In this document: positions 14,594 through 21,906 of the stretch, piece after piece
Layout: each line of letters starts with the position of its first letter
Position numbering within the stretch: position 1 is the stretch's first letter
DNA from: Clostridia bacterium
GTDB taxonomy: Bacteria > Bacillota > Clostridia > Oscillospirales > CAG-272
NCBI GenBank assembly: GCA_017502975.1
Contig: JAFVTV010000026.1
Location: forward strand, 1-33,180
Reading direction: 5' to 3'
DNA length: 33,180 nucleotides
Position numbers and translations under genes: made by a program
The notes under the pieces: generated by a model
Told to the model about the DNA's origin: nothing
The model's input: the letters and a program-made list of their open reading frames with translations, nothing else
The model's database searches: none

Positions 14594-15382
14594 ATGGAAG
14601 CAATAAAGATAGATGTTGATAAGGAAAGCCTTGCCGAAACAGTGTTGCGCCTTGCACTTGATGTGGGCGAGGGGATGCTCAAAAACGGCGGCGAGGTCAG
14701 CCGTGTGGAGAATACGATAGAGCGTATCTGCCGCGCGTGGGGCGCTGAGCACGTAGAGGTGTTCAGCATTGTTTCTATGATCAATGCAACGGTACATATG
14801 CCCGACGGCACACGTTCCTCACAAATGCGGCGCATTCGTGCAACGGGCACGGATATGTATAAATTGGAGCTTTTAAACGAGCTCTCTCGCGAGATCTGCC
14901 AAAACCACCTTCGGACAGATGAGGTAGATGCACGGGTCAAAGCAATCAAGCGCAGCGCGGCGTATCCGCGCTGGGCGGCGGTGCCTGCTTCTGCGGTAGC
15001 CGCATCGGCATTTGCGGTGTTTTTTGGCGGTGGCTGGGTCGAAGCTGTGGTGGCGCTCTTTATTGGCGCTCTGCTCGGTGCAATCGAACTTTTTGCCGCA
15101 GGCCATGTAAACGAGCTTGCCAAAACCGTGCTGTCTGCGTTTGTGGCGGGTATTTTATCCTTTGCCGCGGCATTGATCGTCAGTGGGACGGGGAGCGGCA
15201 TCATTATGATCGGTACCATAATGCTATTGGTGCCGGGTGTTGCGTTTGGCACGGCGCTGCGCGACCTGCTGTGCGGAGATCTCATTGCCGGGGGACTCAA
15301 AACATTGCAGTCGATCCTTACCGCCTTGATGATCGCGTTTGGATATCTGCTTTCGATGGCAGTGATGGGAGGTGCCTTATGA
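14594..15382 (+). CDS. Threonine/serine exporter, large half (ThrE N-terminal type)
   Basis: The 262-residue protein opens with a cytoplasmic domain of the ThrE type: LALDVGEGMLKNGGEVSRVENTIERI, then INATVHMPDG, followed by about five membrane helices from residue 130 on (ASAVAASAFAVFFGG onward). These match the N-terminal half of ThrE, which exports threonine and serine using the proton gradient. In many Bacillota the transporter is split into two genes, as here; the partner starts inside its stop codon (ATGA). Confidence 0.9.
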   Translation: MEAIKIDVDKESLAETVLRLALDVGEGMLKNGGEVSRVENTIERICRAWGAEHVEVFSIVSMINATVHMPDGTRSSQMRRIRATGTDMYKLELLNELSREICQNHLRTDEVDARVKAIKRSAAYPRWAAVPASAVAASAFAVFFGGGWVEAVVALFIGALLGAIELFAAGHVNELAKTVLSAFVAGILSFAAALIVSGTGSGIIMIGTIMLLVPGVAFGTALRDLLCGDLIAGGLKTLQSILTALMIAFGYLLSMAVMGGAL

Positions 15383-15837
15383 GTACCTTCTTTTCGGCAA
15401 GCTTTTTTGTGCAGCATCTAACGGCATTGCTCGGCACGCTTGGTTTTGCAGTGCTTTTTAAGGTGCGTGCGCGGCATTTGCCCTTGGCGGGTGCGTGTGG
15501 GCTTTTCACTTGGCTTGTATACTATACGGTTACTTTTTTTGGCGGGACGCTGTTTTTGGCGGCGTTCCTCGCTAGCGCTGTGGCAACGGTGTTTGCCGAG
15601 TGCTGCGCGCGTGTGCGGCTTGCACCTGCCCCTGTGTTTTTGGTGCCGGGCACCATTCCCATTGTGCCGGGTAGTGACCTTTATTACACCATGCGTTATC
15701 TTTTGTTTGGCGACTTTGATGTATTTGCCAATTATTTGATGCGCGCGCTTCTTGTGGGCATCGGCATCGGCGGTGGCATTGTTGCCGTATCGGTGGCAGT
15801 GAGCCTCTTGCCGAAGAGAAAAAACAAGCTTAAATAA
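15379..15837 (+). CDS. Threonine/serine exporter, small half (ThrE_2 type)
   Basis: The ATG at 15379 overlaps the stop of the large half, so the frame upstream of it is not used. The 152-residue product has about five membrane helices and the motif FLVPGTIPIVPGSDLYYTM, the conserved VPG-x-PG-x-D loop of the small ThrE subunit. Together with the preceding gene it should form one exporter. It ends the five-gene operon before a strong terminator. Confidence 0.9.
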   Translation: MSTFFSASFFVQHLTALLGTLGFAVLFKVRARHLPLAGACGLFTWLVYYTVTFFGGTLFLAAFLASAVATVFAECCARVRLAPAPVFLVPGTIPIVPGSDLYYTMRYLLFGDFDVFANYLMRALLVGIGIGGGIVAVSVAVSLLPKRKNKLK

Positions 15838-15876
15838 AAACGCGAGGCGTATTGACTTTTTATGCAACTTATTAAG

Positions 15877-15912
15877 AAAAGGACGAAGAATTAGCATTCC
15901 TCGTCCTTTTTT
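15877..15912. terminator. Bidirectional terminator
   Basis: AAAAGGACGA (15877-15886) pairs with TCGTCCTTTT (15901-15910), with further pairing inside. It separates the rightward exporter operon from the leftward SPFH gene. Confidence 0.85.
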
Positions 15913-15929
15913 GTTTGAGCGTTTATCAC

Positions 15930-16997
15930 TTACGGGGTGGGATTGATGGGGATCATCACGGAGCCGGAGTCACCTGTGACTACGCCGGGGAGTTCACCGT
16001 TCCACTTCGCAAGGTATTCGATGTATTTAAGGTATTCGGTGATAAGCTTGATCTCATCGGCAGTCTTACCCTCAAAGTCGATCTCGTATTCGATCGACGT
16101 GACAACGCCTTCGGTATTTTTAATCTCAGTTTCGCTGATCGTAAAGCCAAGCGCACGTGCCACCTCAACGGATTTGAGCTTGACAGCCTGCGCCTCGGCT
16201 CTCGCCACCTCGATCTGTGCCTCGGCATCAGCCTTTGCCTTCTCAAGTTTGGCTTGCGCCTCAAGCTTGGCAACCTCAAGCTCTTTGTTCGCATTTACGA
16301 TAGCGGTTTCCTTTTCGTATTCTGCCTTCAGCTTTTCTTGCTCTGCAATCATCTTATCCTCTACCGTTTTTTCAAAGGCATCGGAAAAATCAATGTTGGT
16401 GAGCACAACAGCAACGATATCGACACAATACTCCTCGTTTACGGCTTTCTTAATGCTATCTTCCACGAGTGGGGAGATGGCAGAACGGGTTTCGATGATG
16501 TTCATTGCAGAGTACGAGGACAGGGTAGCTTTGGCTTTTTCAATTGCAATGGATTCTATGCGGCTTGCAAGAAGATTAATCGTACCGTATTGATTTGCAA
16601 TGTCGATCACTTTGGTATTGTCGATCTTATACTGCACGTTCATGGCAATAGTCATGGTTTGTGCATCCTTAGAATATGCCTGGGTTTGAATATCCATGTT
16701 TTGCACCTTGGCATCGTAAAACTCGTATTTTTCGGTCACCCAAAAATCAAAGTATGTGCCTGCGGTGCGCACGGTTCTGGCTTCGCCGAGGTGCTTTACG
16801 ACTGCAATCTCGCCCGCCTCAACGGTGTGAAAGCTTCCGGGGATCAGTACAAGGCAAAGGAGCGCCACAAGAGCGATGATCGCGCCGGGCAGACTGTGCT
16901 CTTTACGCTTGGTCTTGCGAGCGCGATATGCCATGAGTGCGATGCCTACGGCAAGCATAATCACAAAAACAACACTTAAAATAAAATTAATAGCCAT
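15930..16997 (-). CDS. SPFH/band-7 (stomatin/prohibitin-like) membrane protein
   Basis: The 355-residue protein has two N-terminal membrane helices (about residues 3-23 and 38-56), an SPFH domain (VEAGEIAVVKHLG through NIDFSDAF), then a long Ala/Glu/Lys coiled coil (EKLKAEYEKETAIVNANKEL to about residue 270), and a short Pro-ending tail. Family role: scaffold proteins that form large membrane rings or microdomains and guard membrane proteases and transporters. No NfeD-type partner lies next to it. Ribosome site TGGAGGAAAAAC precedes the ATG. It is a single-gene unit with its own promoter. Confidence 0.9.
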   Translation of the reverse strand: MAINFILSVVFVIMLAVGIALMAYRARKTKRKEHSLPGAIIALVALLCLVLIPGSFHTVEAGEIAVVKHLGEARTVRTAGTYFDFWVTEKYEFYDAKVQNMDIQTQAYSKDAQTMTIAMNVQYKIDNTKVIDIANQYGTINLLASRIESIAIEKAKATLSSYSAMNIIETRSAISPLVEDSIKKAVNEEYCVDIVAVVLTNIDFSDAFEKTVEDKMIAEQEKLKAEYEKETAIVNANKELEVAKLEAQAKLEKAKADAEAQIEVARAEAQAVKLKSVEVARALGFTISETEIKNTEGVVTSIEYEIDFEGKTADEIKLITEYLKYIEYLAKWNGELPGVVTGDSGSVMIPINPTP

Positions 16998-17094
16998 AGT
17001 TTTTCCTCCAAAAAGTTGTATAGCAATTTTTAGCGGTCACAATGTTTTAATATATTTCCGCTTTGCAGTAGAATGTGTTCCTCATTCCGGATAT

Positions 17095-17123
17095 ATTTTA
17101 CCACGGTTTTCCTTTTTTGTCAA
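17095..17123 (-). promoter_or_regulatory. Promoter of the SPFH gene
   Basis: Leftward TTGACA (17123-17118) and TAAAAT (17100-17095), spacer 17 bp, with a leader of about 90 nt containing a small GAATG/CATTC hairpin. Nothing else is seen in 17124-17250. Confidence 0.75.
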
Positions 17124-17250
17124 AAGCGGTTACACCTGTCCTTGTTCAACGGCAAATGACTACACGCACTTACATGCCACCTAGTCGCTGTTTCTTGTTT
17201 TTTCTCGTTTTTTCATTGAAATGGACGCAATTGACATTTGTGGGGGAATT

Positions 17251-17285
17251 AAAAAGAGCAAGCACGTTCGTGCTTGCTCTTTTGT
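17251..17285. terminator. Terminator of the glycyl radical operon
   Basis: AAAAGAGCAAGCACG (17252-17266) pairs with CGTGCTTGCTCTTTT (17269-17283), a 15-bp perfect stem directly after the activase stop. Confidence 0.9.
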
Positions 17286-17286
17286 A

Positions 17287-18165
17287 TCAGTAGGGTACCA
17301 CGTTGACACCAAGCGCTTTCATCTTTTCGCTTGCTGTGGCGATCTCCTCTTTCGTGGGGGTGGGGACGTCGGGAATGGGGTAGGTCATGCCAAGGCAGGT
17401 GTATTTATGCTCGGCGTAGCTATGGTAGGGCAGGATGCGCACCGCCTTTACCGACTTTAGCTTTGCGATAAACGCGCCGATCTTTTCTACCTCACCGTCG
17501 TTCATTGTGGGTACGTACGGGTAGCGGATCTCCATGGGGATGCCAAGGCTATCCACATACTTGATATTTTCAAGAATTTGCTTGTTGTAAACACCCGTGC
17601 AGGCAAAATGTACATCCTCATCGATTGCCTTGATGTCAAACAAAAACATGTCAGCGAAGGGTAAGATCTTGTCAATCGCCTCACGCGCGACAAATGCGCT
17701 TGTATCGATGGCAATATTGATGCCGTGCTCCTTGAGGAGTTTAGCGACCTTTACGCAAAAATCGACCTGCATCAGGGGCTCGCCGCCCGAGAAGGTGACA
17801 CCGCCGCCGCTGCCCTTCATGATCAGCTCGTCGCGCAGCAACTCCTCGACAAGTGCTTCGGGCGTGATGTCGTAGCCCGACACGTCAAACGCCTCGGCAG
17901 GGCAGACCGCCACGCATTTTTCACAGCGTACACATTTGTCGCGCAAAAATACGTGCTTGCCGTCGACAACAATATTGGCTTCGCAGAGCCCGACGCACTT
18001 GTGGCAGTTTTTGCACACGCCCTCATCGTACATAATCTGCTTTTTAAAGGCAAACGATTCCGGGTTGTGGCACCATTTACAACGCAAAGGGCATCCCTTA
18101 AAAAACACGGTGGTGCGAATACCGTCGCCGTCGTGGATCTCGAAGGGCTTAGTGGCAAAAATCAT
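17287..18165 (-). CDS. Glycyl radical enzyme activating enzyme (radical SAM)
   Basis: The 292-residue protein carries the radical-SAM motif CPLRCKWCHN (C25, C29, C32) that binds the catalytic 4Fe-4S cluster, and GGEP at 126-129 for SAM binding. Between them is a ferredoxin-like insert with two more clusters: C50-C53-C56-C60 and C77-C80-C83-C87. Activases with this insert serve non-PFL glycyl radical enzymes such as diol and hydroxyproline dehydratases; plain PflA lacks it. It takes a hydrogen from the enzyme glycine to form the radical. Its ATG overlaps the stop of the enzyme gene by one base, so the pair is translationally coupled. Confidence 0.95.
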   Translation of the reverse strand: MIFATKPFEIHDGDGIRTTVFFKGCPLRCKWCHNPESFAFKKQIMYDEGVCKNCHKCVGLCEANIVVDGKHVFLRDKCVRCEKCVAVCPAEAFDVSGYDITPEALVEELLRDELIMKGSGGGVTFSGGEPLMQVDFCVKVAKLLKEHGINIAIDTSAFVAREAIDKILPFADMFLFDIKAIDEDVHFACTGVYNKQILENIKYVDSLGIPMEIRYPYVPTMNDGEVEKIGAFIAKLKSVKAVRILPYHSYAEHKYTCLGMTYPIPDVPTPTKEEIATASEKMKALGVNVVPY

Positions 18166-20366
18166 TATCCCGATACCTCACATTGCTTGATGAATAGATC
18201 CTGCTTTACCTTGCTGAGTTTCACGAAGTATTCGTTCCAGCCGCAAACGCGAACCTGCAGAGTGGAATATTTTTCGGGGTGGGCTTGGGCGTCCTTCAGC
18301 ATCTCACCGCTGACGATGTTGCCCTGTGCGGCAAAGCCGCCGCCGGCAAAAAAGATTTTCATCAGGGATTCAAAGTCGTTAAGACCCTTGTCGCCCTCAA
18401 CAGCCGAGGGGTGCATGATGAAATCGAAGATGGTGGCGTCGACAAAATCGGCTGCATCTACCTTAAGGAGTGATTGCATGAGTGCCGTGATGCCGCCGCG
18501 ATCCTGACCCTCGGTTGCACACATATTCTTCGAGAAGGGTGTGCCGCAATTTCTGCCGTTGGGGGAGGCTGCCGTCATTTCACCAAATGCGACACAGTGG
18601 TAAACCGAGTCAAGACCCAGGCGCAAAACGCCGCCACGCTTCAATTTCCTGCCGCAGTAGCGGTCAGCCCAGTGCTTGGTGATCCTTGTCATAAGGGCAT
18701 CGGGCCCCGGCAGATTGTTGCCGTATTTCTCGGTGTCCTTGATGATTCTCGTTTGCAGATTCTCATAGCCGCGCCAGTCGTTTTTGAGTGCTTCGGTGAG
18801 CTCCGCAAGGGTAATTTCCTTTTTCTCAAATACGTATTTCTTGATCGCCATAAGGGAATCTACTACCGTAGCAAGCCCCAAGTGCTTGATCGAGAGGTTG
18901 TTGTATTTCAAGGGGTATTCGTGCACGTCGCGACCCTTTTCGATGCACGCATCAAAGGTGCTTGAGTAAATGGGCGCGGGGTTGATCATGGTGTTATACA
19001 CGCTCTGCTCGCGCAGGAAATCAAGCGACCACTCGGTACAGTAATCGACCTGCTCAAGGAAGAGCTCGAAGAACTGCTCAAAGCTTGTGATGTCGGTGGT
19101 GCTCTCAAACCCGACCTGATCACCCGTGATGAGATCCTTACCGCCATTGAGCGCGAACTCAATGCACTTGACGGTATTGAGGCGCACGGGCGCGATCTCG
19201 CCCTCCTCCTCGCCCATAATAATGGGCTCGTAGCAGCCAAGCACAACGTAATTTTGCGCATCCTCCACGGGGATGCCGATGCGCTCGTAGCCGGCAAACA
19301 CAGCCGCGTCGTTGATGATACAAATGCTGCTGTGACCGCCGCGGATCATCTTGAGTGCCTGACGGAAGATCTTGTTGTCAAGGTTTTTGTGGTAGCGAAC
19401 CTGGATCTTGGGATCGTAGATGTTCAGTTCATCATAGATCTCAAGGAGCTTTAAGCTCAGCTCGTTTGAAAGATCGTTCCCATCCTTGTCACAGCCGCAG
19501 ATGGTAAAGGGCTGCTCAGCGTATCTCTTTGCTGCGGTAAAGTGCATAAAGTAGTAGCGGAACAGATCCTCAATCTCCTCCATGGACACGCCGTTTGCAA
19601 GATCGTTTTTGTAGTAGGGAAGGTACAGGCGGTCAATGGGGCCAAGGGTTCTGCCACGCTCGCGACCAAACTCCTCAAAGTTGAGGTAGAGTGCGGAGAT
19701 CAGCATGACCTCATAAAGCGTTGCGGGCGCCTTGGTCGTGAGGTTCTTGATTGCTGCCGAGAATGCGGGCACGTCAAACTTCAGAGAATAATCATAAACG
19801 CGCGCAAGCAGGCGCAGAATCGCCTCATAGCAGATGATGACCGAGTCAAAGAAGTTGATCTGATCCTGATCGATCTTACCGCTGTCAAGCCATTTTTGCT
19901 TCGATGCCTTGGTGTTTTCAAGAATGCCTGCAAAGCCGTATTTGATCACGTTGGTCCAGTTTGGTACCGTGTGCCAAAAGTCGGTGAAGAAGTAGCCAAC
20001 ACCTACCTTGCGGAAAAGCTCTGCCTTCTTGAGGTCCTCGGGCATCTTCTCGCGCAGTACCTTGGTGCGCTGCGGGCGGGACATGACGGTTTCAAGAATG
20101 CTGTTGGTGGCAAAGTAGCTATAATCAATGCCAACATTAAATTTTACGGAAAAGGGTGTGTGCTCGTTGATCTCAAGCTGAAGGTTGTCGAGCAAATAGG
20201 CGTATGCCTTGGCAAAGACCAGCGCACGGGGCTCATCGGTAGGTGTATCCTGGATCTCCTGCAGCTTTTGGCGCAGGATCTCGACATCAAGACCCGTGGC
20301 GGGGTCGAACTTGGCAAGCTCGTATTCGTTTTCGATCATGGGGCGGTTTTGCGTAAAAGATTTCAT
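18165..20366 (-). CDS. Glycyl radical enzyme (PFL-like) of unassigned substrate
   Basis: The 733-residue protein has the two catalytic signatures of the superfamily: the thiyl-radical Cys in LGCYEP (C378, E380) and the glycyl-radical loop RVCGWNEYF (G709) near the C-terminus. A single Cys followed by x-Glu is the pattern of dehydratases and lyases; pyruvate formate-lyase has two adjacent Cys, so this is not a true PFL. The Tyr between C378 and E380 differs from the Val usual in characterised glycerol, choline and hydroxyproline enzymes. No microcompartment, alcohol dehydrogenase or reductase gene is nearby to hint at a substrate. The radical is oxygen-sensitive, so an anaerobic life is implied. 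Ribosome site AGGAGGTGA. Confidence 0.92.
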   Translation of the reverse strand: MKSFTQNRPMIENEYELAKFDPATGLDVEILRQKLQEIQDTPTDEPRALVFAKAYAYLLDNLQLEINEHTPFSVKFNVGIDYSYFATNSILETVMSRPQRTKVLREKMPEDLKKAELFRKVGVGYFFTDFWHTVPNWTNVIKYGFAGILENTKASKQKWLDSGKIDQDQINFFDSVIICYEAILRLLARVYDYSLKFDVPAFSAAIKNLTTKAPATLYEVMLISALYLNFEEFGRERGRTLGPIDRLYLPYYKNDLANGVSMEEIEDLFRYYFMHFTAAKRYAEQPFTICGCDKDGNDLSNELSLKLLEIYDELNIYDPKIQVRYHKNLDNKIFRQALKMIRGGHSSICIINDAAVFAGYERIGIPVEDAQNYVVLGCYEPIIMGEEEGEIAPVRLNTVKCIEFALNGGKDLITGDQVGFESTTDITSFEQFFELFLEQVDYCTEWSLDFLREQSVYNTMINPAPIYSSTFDACIEKGRDVHEYPLKYNNLSIKHLGLATVVDSLMAIKKYVFEKKEITLAELTEALKNDWRGYENLQTRIIKDTEKYGNNLPGPDALMTRITKHWADRYCGRKLKRGGVLRLGLDSVYHCVAFGEMTAASPNGRNCGTPFSKNMCATEGQDRGGITALMQSLLKVDAADFVDATIFDFIMHPSAVEGDKGLNDFESLMKIFFAGGGFAAQGNIVSGEMLKDAQAHPEKYSTLQVRVCGWNEYFVKLSKVKQDLFIKQCEVSG

Positions 20367-20387
20367 TTTCCGTCACCTCCTAGTTGC

Positions 20388-20415
20388 ATTGTATCATTTT
20401 GGCGGGCATGAGTAA
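20388..20415 (-). promoter_or_regulatory. Weak promoter of the glycyl radical operon
   Basis: Leftward TACAAT (20393-20388) preceded after 16 bp by TTACTC (20415-20410). The poor -35 suggests that an activator is needed. The direct repeats at 20424-20452 lie just upstream of it. Confidence 0.5.
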
Positions 20416-20423
20416 ATACAGTT

Positions 20424-20452
20424 ATCCGTCAAAAAAATATAAAAATCCGTCA
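20424..20452. promoter_or_regulatory. Candidate AraC-type operator: two ATCCGTCA direct repeats
   Basis: ATCCGTCA occurs at 20424-20431 and 20445-20452, start-to-start 21 bp, two helical turns, on the same strand. The pair sits between the divergent glycyl radical operon and regulator promoters. Relative to the leftward start near 20382, the repeats centre at about -46 and -67, a normal AraC activator position; the right repeat abuts the -35 of the regulator gene, which would allow autorepression. Confidence 0.55.
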
Positions 20453-20481
20453 TTGACATGTGGGCGAAAACATGATATACT
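20453..20481 (+). promoter_or_regulatory. Promoter of the AraC regulator gene
   Basis: TTGACA (20453-20458) and TATACT (20476-20481), spacer 17 bp. It excludes the upstream in-frame ATGs as start codons. Confidence 0.8.
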
Positions 20482-20509
20482 GCAAACAAGAGGAAAGGTG
20501 GGGAGCGCT

Positions 20510-21283
20510 GTGCTGAACGATCTTATCATTAAAAACGTTGTGCGTGCGTATTACGCAAAGCACCTTGCGTGGGAGCGAAACCGTTTTTCGCCGCGTGGGG
20601 CAGATGCCATCGTTTTATTTACTGAAGGTAAGATAGAGTACCACTTTGAGGGGAAAACACTCACTGCAGGGAAGGGTGATTTTTTGCTCCTGCCGGCAGA
20701 CCTTCCTTATTCGGGCAGGAAACTGGCGGATAAATGCGCCTTTTTCGTGCTTGATTTTGAGTGTGCGCCAAGGGATGCATTTGAAAGATTCCCCGCGCCC
20801 GCAGTGCTGCCCGCGGTGGATTTTGAGGAAGCAGTCCGGCTCTTTTCCGATGCGATCGATGTATGGAACGAGCATAGAAGCAATGTGAGTTTTAAAATAA
20901 AGGCGCTTGCCTACCAGCTGCTTTGTGAGGTGTTAAAGGAGAGCACGGTGCAAAAAAATACCGTGCCCGTGGATGTTATCGTTTCATATATCGCCAAAAA
21001 TATCGGTGATTCCACACTATCCGTAGCGGACCTTTGCCGCAAATTTTTCATCTCCGAGTCGCAGCTCCGCCGCAACATCCAGCGCGCCACGCGCCTAACA
21101 CCAAGTGAGTATATTTTAACCCTTCGCCTTAATCGCGCGAAAAACGAGCTTTCCTACACCGACCGTTCCGTCAAGGAGATCGCTGCGCGGTGCGGGTTCG
21201 CCAGCCCCTACTATTTTTCAAGGTGCTTTTCAGAGGAAATGGGCATGTCGCCCCTTGCATACAGAAAAAACAGCAGGGCATAA
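20510..21283 (+). CDS. AraC family transcriptional regulator with cupin sensor
   Basis: I place the start at the GTG at 20510: the promoter lies at 20453-20481, so in-frame ATGs at 20384 and 20408 are outside the transcript, and GGGGAG sits four bases before the GTG. The 257-residue protein has an N-terminal cupin-like sensor (TEGKIEYHFEGKTLTAGKGD, then LLLPADLPY) and a C-terminal double helix-turn-helix (LSVADLCRKFFISESQLRRN, and VKEIAARCGFASPYYFSRCF). Such proteins usually activate a neighbouring catabolic operon when the sensor binds its ligand. Its divergent position and the shared repeats point to the glycyl radical operon as target. Confidence 0.9.
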   Translation: MLNDLIIKNVVRAYYAKHLAWERNRFSPRGADAIVLFTEGKIEYHFEGKTLTAGKGDFLLLPADLPYSGRKLADKCAFFVLDFECAPRDAFERFPAPAVLPAVDFEEAVRLFSDAIDVWNEHRSNVSFKIKALAYQLLCEVLKESTVQKNTVPVDVIVSYIAKNIGDSTLSVADLCRKFFISESQLRRNIQRATRLTPSEYILTLRLNRAKNELSYTDRSVKEIAARCGFASPYYFSRCFSEEMGMSPLAYRKNSRA

Positions 21284-21341
21284 AAGGACCGCGCGTCAGC
21301 GGCGGTGGGGGGAGAGGGTCGGCACAAATGCTACGTAAGTG

Positions 21342-21371
21342 TTGACAGGACGCCCCTAAATATATTATAAT
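21342..21371 (+). promoter_or_regulatory. Promoter of the zinc-ribbon membrane protein gene
   Basis: TTGACA (21342-21347) and TATAAT (21366-21371), spacer 18 bp, 35 bp before the start codon. Confidence 0.8.
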
Positions 21372-21406
21372 GGAAACATCGAAGCGAAACGGAAGGAAGG
21401 GCTCTG

Positions 21407-21859
21407 ATGAAATATTGTACAAAATGCGACGCATACCTCCCTGATGAGGCGGTCGTTTGCGTAAAATGCGGTTGTCCTACTGATCCGATGTATGCATGTT
21501 TTGACGAGCCAAGAAAGCCCGCCCCTAAAGCCTCCGGGTTGCGGATCGCGGCGTTGGTGTTGATGAGTATCACCATGGCGATCGTTGCGCTGTGTGCGGT
21601 GATGTTTTTGCTTTTGACTTTAATTGGCACCCTTGTGGGCGTCAGAGAAGGATTTTTTTCCATGTTGGTGGTAGATTTTATTTTTTTGGCACCGCTTGCC
21701 TGGATGCTGCCGATGTTGGTCGTTTATTGCAAAAAGCTGAAATGCAGAGCTCCGATTGGCACGGGATTTAAAATTTGCACCCTCATTTTCTTCAATATCA
21801 TTGCGGGTGTTTTGCTCCTTTGCGACAACGCGGAAGGGACAAACGTGTACGTTGCTTGA
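21407..21859 (+). CDS. Zinc-ribbon membrane protein of unknown function
   Basis: The ATG follows GGAAGGAAGGG. The 150-residue product starts with a zinc-ribbon MKYCTKCDAYLPDEAVVCVKCG (two CxxC pairs), a short linker, then three membrane helices (about residues 45-72, 80-102 and 118-138). This domain order, a cytoplasmic zinc ribbon plus a small membrane domain, is common among uncharacterised Bacillota proteins. No role can be assigned. It has its own promoter and terminator. Confidence 0.8.
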   Translation: MKYCTKCDAYLPDEAVVCVKCGCPTDPMYACFDEPRKPAPKASGLRIAALVLMSITMAIVALCAVMFLLLTLIGTLVGVREGFFSMLVVDFIFLAPLAWMLPMLVVYCKKLKCRAPIGTGFKICTLIFFNIIAGVLLLCDNAEGTNVYVA

Positions 21860-21860
21860 C

Positions 21861-21897
21861 AAAAAACAGCAGATCGATGTGATCTGCTGTTTTTTAT
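21861..21897. terminator. Bidirectional terminator
   Basis: AAAAAACAGCAGATC (21861-21875) pairs with GATCTGCTGTTTTTT (21881-21895). It serves the zinc-ribbon gene and the convergent fakA copy 1. Confidence 0.9.
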
Positions 21898-21906
21898 TTT
21901 TTGTTA

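Noticed and set aside
15915-16979. 354-codon plus-strand frame
   Set aside because: Antisense shadow of the SPFH gene, which has family motifs and a good ribosome site.
18165-20366. Pyruvate formate-lyase
   Set aside because: The active site has a single Cys (GCYEP) rather than the adjacent Cys pair of PFL, and the activase carries the ferredoxin insert of non-PFL systems.
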